Shown here in pieces: positions 6,972 to 12,361 of a stretch of 12,361 bases of DNA; the first letter of the stretch is position 1, and each line of letters opens with the position of its first letter. The notes beneath the pieces were generated by a model. That model ran no database searches. It was given only the letters and a program-made list of their open reading frames with translations, and was not told the origin of the DNA. The stretch is from Sulfurospirillum sp. UBA6810. GTDB taxonomy: Bacteria; Campylobacterota; Campylobacteria; Campylobacterales; Sulfurospirillaceae. A program made the position numbers and the translations under genes. The stretch is taken from positions 1-12,361 of the forward strand of contig DKEY01000104.1 of the NCBI GenBank assembly GCA_002469305.1, written 5' to 3'.

Positions 6972-6994
6972 ATTTTGAGTATAATTCTCAAAAT
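6972..6994 (+). promoter_or_regulatory. Palindrome centred on a TATAAT box
   Basis: Arms ATTTTGAG (6972-6979) and CTCAAAAT (6987-6994) are perfectly complementary over 8 bp around TATAATT. The central TATAAT (6980-6985) could be a -10 box for a distal aguB promoter, giving a leader of about 160 bases, with the palindrome as a repressor site. The ten-base TTTGAGTATA recurs at 7081-7090. The rest of the gap (6995-7110) is AT-rich and shows nothing else convincing. Confidence 0.4.
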
Positions 6995-7116
6995 AATTTT
7001 TTATTATCTCTAAAATCAATTTAAAACCTACTTTTAAACTCTTACAAAATACCTTTATAGCTTCTATATTTAGAAATAAATTTGAGTATATAAAGAGGAT
7101 AAAATTAAATCTTTGA

Positions 7117-7122
7117 TAAAAT
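7117..7122 (+). promoter_or_regulatory. Possible proximal -10 box of aguB
   Basis: TAAAAT follows CTTTGA and lies 31 bases before the aguB ATG, a normal distance for a short leader. AAGGA stands shortly upstream of the start. It is a weak match in very AT-rich DNA. Confidence 0.35.
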
Positions 7123-7153
7123 TTTATAACTTTTACATGTAAGGAAAAAAAAG

Positions 7154-8038
7154 ATGAGCAATATACTTCAAGTAGCACTTATACAACAAGCATTTGTAAA
7201 CTCAAAAAAAGAAACTATACAAAAAACACTCAGCATGATAAAAGATGCAAAAAAACAGAATCCTCAACTTATAGTACTTCAAGAGTTACACCAAGATAGA
7301 TACTTTTGCATCAATGAAGATACACAGTGCTTTGATATGGCTTGTAGCTTTGATGAAGATGTTGCTTTTTGGTCAAATGTAGCAAAAGAGCATGAGATAG
7401 TTTTAGTTACATCTTTGTTTGAAAAAAGAGCTTCTGGACTCTATCACAACACAGCTGTTGTCTTTGAAAAAGATGGCTCAGTAGCTGGTAAATACAGAAA
7501 AATGCACATACCTGATGATCCTGGATTTTATGAAAAGTTTTATTTTACACCAGGGGATTTAGGATATGAGCCTATCAAAACAAGTATAGGGAAAATCGGT
7601 CTTTTAGTTTGTTGGGATCAGTGGTATCCTGAAGCTGCACGTCTTATGGCTTTAAAAGGTGCTGATTTACTCATCTATCCTACTGCCATCGGTTGGTTTG
7701 ATGAAGACAAGGAAGAAGAAAAACAAAGACAACTTGAAGCTTGGATAACTGTACAACGTGGACATGCAGTGGCAAATGGATTACCTGTGATTGCAGTAAA
7801 CCGTGTGGGAAAAGAGTTAGACAATGCACAAGTCCTTGATGGCATAAGGTTTTGGGGCAATTCATTTGTAGCTGGCCCTCAAGGTGAGTTTATAGCTCAA
7901 GCTTCAAATGACAAAGAAGAAATTCTTACATGTAAGATTGATTTGGACAGATGTGAAGATGTTAGAAGAATTTGGCCATTTTTGAGAGATAGAAGAATTG
8001 AAACTTACTCTGATATCACAAAAAGATTTATTGACTAA
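7154..8038 (+). CDS. aguB: N-carbamoylputrescine amidohydrolase
   Basis: This enzyme converts N-carbamoylputrescine to putrescine, CO2 and ammonia, the step after agmatine deiminase. The 294-residue protein is a nitrilase-superfamily amidase with catalytic Glu44 (VLQELHQDRYF), Lys116 (GKYRKMHIPDDPGF) and nucleophile Cys153 (LVCWDQWYPEAARLMAL). The segment MHIPDDPGFYEKFYFTPGD is typical of the AguB subgroup. The ATG follows AAGGA with an A-rich spacer. Its last 11 bases overlap the 3-prime end of the convergent NUDIX gene. It is monocistronic here, on the same strand as aguA but separated from it by the metal genes. Confidence 0.95.
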   Translation: MSNILQVALIQQAFVNSKKETIQKTLSMIKDAKKQNPQLIVLQELHQDRYFCINEDTQCFDMACSFDEDVAFWSNVAKEHEIVLVTSLFEKRASGLYHNTAVVFEKDGSVAGKYRKMHIPDDPGFYEKFYFTPGDLGYEPIKTSIGKIGLLVCWDQWYPEAARLMALKGADLLIYPTAIGWFDEDKEEEKQRQLEAWITVQRGHAVANGLPVIAVNRVGKELDNAQVLDGIRFWGNSFVAGPQGEFIAQASNDKEEILTCKIDLDRCEDVRRIWPFLRDRRIETYSDITKRFID

Positions 8039-8603
8039 TTTCACGCTCAAAATACCACATCAGAGCAAACATAAGTCCTGATGTGGTAGCAATACTCTCA
8101 TCAAACATAAACTCTCTTGCTTCACTTCTTTTTAGATAGATAACTTCTATATCTTCATGTTCAATGCCACCACCATCACTTACTTTCATATCTTCGCTAA
8201 TTTTGGCAAAGTAAAGTCTCTGCCTACCACCTGCAAAACCAACTGCTGTATAAAAAGAAGAGATTTTTTCTAATGCTTCAAGTGGCACATCATAACCTGT
8301 CTCTTCAAGCACCTCTTCGTAAGCTATCTCTCTTAAGCTTTTATCTTTATCCACGATACCAGCGCACAGTTCATATGTAAATCCATCGCTATTTTTGAGA
8401 TATATAGAGGGACGAAATTGTTTAACAAATACAAATGAATCAAGTTCTATGTGATATAAAAGTATCGCAACACTATCATGGGTATCTACTATATCCCATC
8501 TTTTTTCAACACCATTTTGCTTATAAAACATACTTTTTGGTTTAATATAGTGTGACTCTACACAATCAACTATCTCTAAAACTTCTATTTTTTTATTTTT
8601 CAT
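8028..8603 (-). CDS. NUDIX hydrolase, UDP-sugar pyrophosphatase-like
   Basis: This 191-residue NUDIX-fold hydrolase probably cleaves a nucleoside diphosphate sugar. The NUDIX box spans residues 82-104. The metal-binding E97, E100 and E101, plus G103, are present. The usual Glu at box position 7 is Lys88 and the usual Arg at position 15 is Glu96. The context YELCAGIVD ahead of the box and GGRQRLYFAKI after it recall animal NUDT14 (UDP-glucose pyrophosphatase); ADP-ribose is an alternative substrate. I chose the ATG at 8603, which overlaps the mgtE stop (TAATG); a GTG at 8618 would add five residues. It is last of three genes, after the M23 peptidase and mgtE. Confidence 0.85.
   Translation of the reverse strand: MKNKKIEVLEIVDCVESHYIKPKSMFYKQNGVEKRWDIVDTHDSVAILLYHIELDSFVFVKQFRPSIYLKNSDGFTYELCAGIVDKDKSLREIAYEEVLEETGYDVPLEALEKISSFYTAVGFAGGRQRLYFAKISEDMKVSDGGGIEHEDIEVIYLKRSEAREFMFDESIATTSGLMFALMWYFEREISQ
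8053..8088. repeat. 11-bp inverted repeat inside the NUDIX 3-prime end, just past aguB
   Basis: TACCACATCAG (8053-8063) and CTGATGTGGTA (8078-8088) are perfect complements with a 14-base loop. It starts 14 bases after the aguB stop, so it could end or stabilise the aguB transcript, but no T-tract follows on the plus strand. On the minus strand it lies in the NUDIX coding region, followed only by TTTT. Confidence 0.55.
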
Positions 8604-9964
8604 TACATCAAAAACCACGTAGCTAGACCTAGAAAACTAAAAAATCCAACAACATCTGTTACCGTAGTTAAAAAAACACTACTACCAACCGCTGGGTCTA
8701 TTCTAAGTCGCTTTAACAAAAGAGGTATCATGGCCCCAAAAAAACCTGCACAAAGTAAATTGACAAGCATAGAAGCTGCGATAACAAAACCTATCTTAAT
8801 CTCATGAAACCACACAAATGCAATCACACCAATAACAACAGAAAAGACAAGTCCATTTACCAAAGAGAGTATCATCTCCTTTTTTATAGCATCTTTTGCA
8901 TTTGAAAAATCTATCTCTCCTAGTGCCAATTGTCTAACCATAATCGTCAGCGTTTGCGTTCCAGCATTACCACCCATAGAAGCAACTATCGGCATCAAAA
9001 CAGCAAGAGCTACATAAACAGTGAGTACTTCATCAAAAAGACCAATAACTAAAGAGGCTAAGATGGCTGTAACTAGATTAAGCAAAAGCCAAACAACTCT
9101 TGATTTTCCTGCTTCTAATATACCCTCTTCGTGTTCTGCATCATCATCAACACCTGCTAAGTGATAGATTTGCTCTGTTGCTCTTTCTTGGATAATGTCA
9201 TAAATATCATCAGATGTGATACGTCCAAGTAGTTTGCCATGATAATCAACAACAGGTAAAACACTCAAGTCATAATCTTCAAAAGTTTGGATAACCTCAG
9301 AGATATCTTCATCATCTCTTACATAACGTGGTTTATACTCTTCTTCACTATTTTCGATAACTTCTTTAAAGGTTTTTGAAAAGTCAAATGTGATTAAATC
9401 TTCTAAAAAGATAGAAAAAATAAGCCTATCAAGAGTTCCAACGATAAAAAGTTGATGGATATTTTCTAACTCTCCACTCTTTTTCAAAATACGAAATCTC
9501 TCAATAGCATCTTGGATTTTTTCATTATAAGAGGCTTTAAAAACCTCTGTTTGCATGTAAGCACCAGCTTCTTCATCACTATATCTTTTCAGCTTTTTTA
9601 TATCTTCTTGATCTTGTAAATCAATAGCTGAAAGAATTTCTTTAGCTTTAGCTTCGTCAATATCTTCAATATCTTGAATCAAATCAGTTGCATCATCACT
9701 CTCTAAATCTTCGATAGCTTCTGATAATTTTATAGAGGGAATATGCTCGATTATCTCTTTGAGATAGTGTTCTGGTAATTCAAGGACAACTTCGCCTAAT
9801 AGTTCATTTGGAACTCTTTCCAAATAGTGAAAAAAAAGCTCTTTATCCTGTTTTTTGATGTTTTTTAGATGTCTTGCAAGCTCAGTTGGTGTTAATTCAA
9901 CTTCTTCAAGGATAAATGACTCTAGCGCATCGATATTCTCTTTTATATCTTTATGTCCAGACAT
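8603..9964 (-). CDS. mgtE: MgtE-family magnesium transporter
   Basis: This 453-residue Mg2+ channel/transporter is gated by cytoplasmic Mg2+. The N-terminal helical MgtE_N domain (about 25-130) is rich in acidic pairs such as LESDDATDLIQDI. A CBS pair follows (about 135-262, with YDLSVLPVVDYHGKLLGRITSDDI in the second CBS). A connecting helix leads into the membrane domain (about 285-453). The pore motif MPIVASMGGNAGTQTL (324-339) and the late segment DPAVGSSVFLTTVTD (423-437) with its acidic residue are the family signatures. The ATG is preceded by AAGGA 5 bases upstream. It lies 15 bases after the M23 gene, and its stop overlaps the NUDIX start, so it sits mid-operon. Confidence 0.95.
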   Translation of the reverse strand: MSGHKDIKENIDALESFILEEVELTPTELARHLKNIKKQDKELFFHYLERVPNELLGEVVLELPEHYLKEIIEHIPSIKLSEAIEDLESDDATDLIQDIEDIDEAKAKEILSAIDLQDQEDIKKLKRYSDEEAGAYMQTEVFKASYNEKIQDAIERFRILKKSGELENIHQLFIVGTLDRLIFSIFLEDLITFDFSKTFKEVIENSEEEYKPRYVRDDEDISEVIQTFEDYDLSVLPVVDYHGKLLGRITSDDIYDIIQERATEQIYHLAGVDDDAEHEEGILEAGKSRVVWLLLNLVTAILASLVIGLFDEVLTVYVALAVLMPIVASMGGNAGTQTLTIMVRQLALGEIDFSNAKDAIKKEMILSLVNGLVFSVVIGVIAFVWFHEIKIGFVIAASMLVNLLCAGFFGAMIPLLLKRLRIDPAVGSSVFLTTVTDVVGFFSFLGLATWFLM

Positions 9965-9979
9965 TTTTATCCTTAGAAT

Positions 9980-11170
9980 TTACTGTTTTATTATATTTTC
10001 AGTTTGGTTATCTAAGCTAACGATATATTCAAACGAACTCTCTTTTTTTGGCAATTTTAAATCTGCCAAAGCTGTATCCATTTTTTGTTTAAATGCATTT
10101 GTATGAGCTATAAATTCTTCTTTTTGTTTCCCTTTTAGCTTACTTTTTGTAACTTTTACAACACTTGCTGGATTGATTGCTTTATTGCTTTTATATAAAC
10201 CAAAATGAAGATGAGGGCCTGTACTTATGCCTGTATTTCCAACATAACCGATAACGTCACCTTTTTTCACCCACTTACCACTTCTGATACCACCTCTGTA
10301 TCCATTCATATGCGCATAGAGTGTTTTATAGCCATCTTGATGGTTAATTATGATTGTTTTTCCATAACCACCTTTTGTTCCTACGTGACTAACTTTCCCA
10401 TTGCCTGCTGCTTTGATTGGTGTTCCCGTAGGTGCCGCATAATCAATCCCTAAGTGTGCTCTATACCTATGCAGAACAGGATGCCATCTTTTATAGGTAA
10501 AACTAGATGAAATTCTTGTAAAATTAACTGGTCTGGCTAAGAAAAAGCCTTCAACTTCTTTACCACTTTCATCATAATATCTTCCATCGTTATATCTAAA
10601 TACATAATTTTTTCTACCTCTAAGTTCTACCATAGAAGCTTCTATCTTAGGAGAACCAAACTGTTTTCCTAGTCTAATTCTTTTTTTATAAAAGACAACA
10701 ACTCTATCGCCTTTTCTTAAAAGTTTAAAATTTACACTATTTTTAAATGCTTGGATGAATTCATGTGCTAAAAGAGAGTTATTGGTTGTTGATATGATAT
10801 CTTGATATGGAGAAAGTGTAGTTTCTACGGTTAGTACATCATCTATATCTTGATATGCTATCGGGGTAGTAGTAAGCTTATATCCCTCACCCTCATCTAT
10901 GATATGAAGTTGTAACTCTTCTCCTATAGGTATAAGTACTTGTTCTATCTTGCCCTCATCACTTTTGAGGACTTGGTATTTGACTCCTGCTACAATCTCT
11001 GAAGCCAATTCTTGTTCTTCTCTATCTAAATTATAGTATATACTCAAAGGCAAGGCATTACTCTCTAAGAAAGTAAGAAGAGTTTCTCCTCTTTGCCAGT
11101 TATTTTCGCTCATTGTAGAACCTAAAAGAGAAGCCACCATCAAAAATAAAACAATCAAAAATTTAAACAT
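9980..11170 (-). CDS. csd3: Csd3-like M23 peptidoglycan peptidase
   Basis: This 396-residue exported metallopeptidase most resembles H. pylori Csd3/HdpA (about 403 residues, as I recall), a DD-endopeptidase/carboxypeptidase that trims peptidoglycan and shapes helical cells. A signal peptide (1-18, MFKFLIVLFLMVASLLGS) sends it to the periplasm. The region 20-210 matches the inhibitory and middle domains of Csd3. The LytM domain (about 215-345) has the zinc ligands H239 and D243 in HLGIDYA and H322 in HLHFG, with H287 (YAHM) and H320 completing the active site. A lysine-rich tail of about 55 residues follows. The start has AAGGAAGAGGG just upstream. Length and order match Csd3; a role in cell shape here is inferred. 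Confidence 0.9.
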   Translation of the reverse strand: MFKFLIVLFLMVASLLGSTMSENNWQRGETLLTFLESNALPLSIYYNLDREEQELASEIVAGVKYQVLKSDEGKIEQVLIPIGEELQLHIIDEGEGYKLTTTPIAYQDIDDVLTVETTLSPYQDIISTTNNSLLAHEFIQAFKNSVNFKLLRKGDRVVVFYKKRIRLGKQFGSPKIEASMVELRGRKNYVFRYNDGRYYDESGKEVEGFFLARPVNFTRISSSFTYKRWHPVLHRYRAHLGIDYAAPTGTPIKAAGNGKVSHVGTKGGYGKTIIINHQDGYKTLYAHMNGYRGGIRSGKWVKKGDVIGYVGNTGISTGPHLHFGLYKSNKAINPASVVKVTKSKLKGKQKEEFIAHTNAFKQKMDTALADLKLPKKESSFEYIVSLDNQTENIIKQ

Positions 11171-11199
11171 ACACCCTCTTCCTTCGTAACTTAGCCATG

Positions 11200-11205
11200 A
11201 TTCTA
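11200..11205 (-). promoter_or_regulatory. Probable -10 box of the csd3-mgtE-NUDIX operon
   Basis: The minus strand reads GCTAGAAT, the same GCTAGAAT string as before the histidine kinase. It lies 30 bases before the ATG, in T/A-rich DNA without a clear -35. Confidence 0.5.
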
Positions 11206-11278
11206 GCTAATTTATTCTTATATATTACAAAACATACCAATTAATTTAACTATTAACCAAATTTAAAAACAGTTGTTG

Positions 11279-11284
11279 TATAAT
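11279..11284 (+). promoter_or_regulatory. -10 box of the pgbA-domain gene and glcD
   Basis: TTGTATAATC contains a perfect TATAAT 32 bases before the TTG start. The 145-base gap to the divergent M23 gene is otherwise featureless AT-rich DNA. Confidence 0.6.
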
Positions 11285-11315
11285 CTTAGCAAATTACAAA
11301 GCAAAAGGAGTTCCA

Positions 11316-12170
11316 TTGCGAAAGCTACTGATGATAGTTTGTTTAATGCTATCTACACAAGTTATAAATGCCAAATCACTATTTAGTGAGTATAAAACAC
11401 CTCTTTTAAGTGTTGAGGGAAGATATGCTACGATAAAGGATTCAGATGAAATCAGCCTAGGTTCTTCTGGAATAATTATGCACTCTTTTGATGAGAGCAC
11501 ATCTACTATCATAGCAAGAGTTGATGTTGTAGAAAAAAAAGGTGGCATTGCAAAGCTAAGATTTGATGTATATAAAATGTCAGCACAAAGTGCTTTCCCA
11601 ATCCCTGGAGTTCTTCCACAAGTTGGAGATATTGCAACACTAAACTATCTCTACAACAGAGCGCTTATCGTAGCTCCAAACCAAAGTATCTACAAAGAGG
11701 TAACGGAACATTTTAAAGATATCCAATGGGTTCATCCTGATATCACAGCCGCTTATCTTGCAAAAAACTTTATACCAACTCCAGATAGAGAAACCTTTCA
11801 AGAAATTTGTAAAGCAAACTCTGCATCTCTTATCTTTTTTGCTCTTGATTACAATGGATATTTTGTTGATTGTCATAGTTTCCAAGCTATCAAACAATAC
11901 AAAGGTGCAAAAATTTCACAATTTCAACTCCCATTTTATACAAGAGTTAAAGACATAGAAGGTTCTTGGTTCAACTGGAAAAATGGTTCTTGGTTCAATT
12001 GGGACAGTCCGATGGAAAATGTTTCGATAAACTTCTTTACAAATTTCAAATGGGAAGAGGAATCTTATGTGATAAAAAGAATTTATGGACCACAAGAAGA
12101 TGCTGAACAAAAGAAAGATGATGCATTGAGTACATTTACAATAAACTATCAAAAGTTAATTAGGTATTAA
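11316..12170 (+). CDS. Exported protein with PgbA-type N-terminal domain
   Basis: This 284-residue protein has a signal peptide (MRKLLMIVCLMLSTQVINA, about 1-19) and then one long domain that I recognise as the PgbA N-terminal family, named from an H. pylori plasminogen-binding surface protein. Recognisable stretches include GRYATIKDSDEISLGSSGII, the segment near FPIPGVLPQVGDIATLNYLYNRALIVAPN (94-122) and ITAAYLAKNFIPTPDRETFQEIC (143-165). It lacks the long C-terminal extension I recall in H. pylori PgbA. Residues 216-231 hold a tandem GSWFNW duplication. The start is a TTG with AAAAGGAG five bases upstream; no nearby ATG keeps the signal peptide. It sits 3 bases before glcD, as pgbA does in H. 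pylori. In a non-pathogen, plasminogen binding is unlikely to be its job; the function is unknown. Confidence 0.8.
   Translation: MRKLLMIVCLMLSTQVINAKSLFSEYKTPLLSVEGRYATIKDSDEISLGSSGIIMHSFDESTSTIIARVDVVEKKGGIAKLRFDVYKMSAQSAFPIPGVLPQVGDIATLNYLYNRALIVAPNQSIYKEVTEHFKDIQWVHPDITAAYLAKNFIPTPDRETFQEICKANSASLIFFALDYNGYFVDCHSFQAIKQYKGAKISQFQLPFYTRVKDIEGSWFNWKNGSWFNWDSPMENVSINFFTNFKWEEESYVIKRIYGPQEDAEQKKDDALSTFTINYQKLIRY
11961..12008 (+). repeat. Two 24-base in-frame tandem units encoding GSWFNW(K/D)(N/S)
   Basis: Units 11961-11984 and 11985-12008 translate as GSWFNWKN and GSWFNWDS. The first 14 bases are identical and later bases differ at a few positions, so the duplication is not brand new. It adds eight residues, including two aromatic Trp pairs, to the PgbA-domain protein. 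Confidence 0.8.
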
Positions 12171-12173
12171 TTG

Positions 12174-12361
12174 ATGGAACAAAAACATATTGATTTTTTT
12201 AAAAAGCTACTTGGAAGTGACAATGTCTATGACGACAAAGCACATCGTATCGCTTATGCTTATGATGCTACACGAAACAGATACGAGCCTGAGTTGGTTA
12301 TATTTCCCAGAAATGAGCAAGATGTAAGTGATATACTAAAATATTGTAATGAACACAAGAT
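12174..12361 (+). CDS. glcD: Glycolate oxidase subunit GlcD, N-terminal part (cut by window end)
   Basis: The first 62 residues are visible, beginning MEQKHIDFFKKLLGSDNVYDD. The stretch AHRIAYAYDATRNRYEPELVIFPRNEQDVSDIL is the start of the FAD-binding domain of GlcD-type (FAD_binding_4) 2-hydroxyacid dehydrogenases: the DAT motif, then a V-x-F-P-x-N-E-x-D-V segment. These enzymes oxidise glycolate or D-lactate and feed electrons to the respiratory chain. The ATG lies 3 bases after the pgbA-domain stop, with only a weak AGG upstream, so translation is probably coupled. The gene runs off the window. Confidence 0.85.
   Translation, partial: MEQKHIDFFKKLLGSDNVYDDKAHRIAYAYDATRNRYEPELVIFPRNEQDVSDILKYCNEHK

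Noticed and set aside
6969..7178. 69-codon minus-strand frame upstream of and overlapping the aguB start
   Set aside because: It lies mostly in very AT-rich intergenic DNA, has low-complexity F/L/K/I composition, no Shine-Dalgarno and no recognisable motif, and it overlaps a firm gene on the other strand.
8604..8618. GTG start at 8618 for the NUDIX gene
   Set aside because: No ribosome-binding site precedes it. The ATG at 8603 overlaps the mgtE stop as TAATG, a normal coupled start.
11294..11548. 84-codon minus-strand frame under the start of the pgbA-domain gene
   Set aside because: It is a shadow of the plus-strand coding region, with no motif, and the plus-strand frame has a signal peptide, RBS and promoter.

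Overview
The window is AT-rich and densely packed with genes. It looks like a chromosomal segment of a Campylobacterota (Epsilonproteobacteria) member, probably a free-living Sulfurimonas-like organism rather than an animal pathogen. The main evidence is a Csd3-type M23 peptidase gene beside a PgbA N-terminal-domain protein and glcD, a neighbourhood I recall from Helicobacter pylori. Putrescine is made through agmatine deiminase and N-carbamoylputrescine amidase. Promoters have TATAAT-like -10 boxes in T/A-rich DNA without clear -35 boxes. The genus is an inference. I see no mobile elements, CRISPR arrays, rRNA or tRNA genes, and no gene-free stretch over 300 bases (the largest gaps are 255 and 216 bases).

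Layout. (1) Positions 51-2358, minus strand: a two-component operon, with a Cache-type sensor histidine kinase followed by an OmpR-type response regulator. Between them lie a 24-base direct repeat, a hairpin and a possible 27-residue coupling peptide. (2) 2462-3442, plus: agmatine deiminase aguA. (3) 3443-3658: a structured intergenic region with a 15-bp-stem hairpin, a T-rich tail, a 17-bp palindrome and, on the minus strand, an 18-codon hydrophobic ORF with an ideal Shine-Dalgarno. (4) 3659-6898: a metal block, with a plus-strand FieF-like cation efflux protein facing a minus-strand feoA-feoB Fe(II) uptake operon. The two share a compact bidirectional terminator, and feoA has a Fur-like operator at its promoter. 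(5) 7154-8038, plus: aguB, the second putrescine enzyme, convergent with and overlapping a NUDIX gene by 11 bases. (6) 8028-11170, minus: an operon reading M23 peptidase, mgtE, NUDIX hydrolase. (7) 11316 to the end, plus: a secreted PgbA-domain protein and the first 62 codons of glcD.

How they work together: aguA and aguB give the two-step agmatine to putrescine route but are separated by the metal genes. feoAB imports ferrous iron, and the CDF protein probably exports Fe(II)/Zn(II). MgtE handles Mg2+, and the Csd3-like enzyme trims peptidoglycan. The best candidates for something undescribed are the 18-residue micro-ORF in its hairpin at about 3500-3590 and the duplicated kinase-regulator junction at 713-816.
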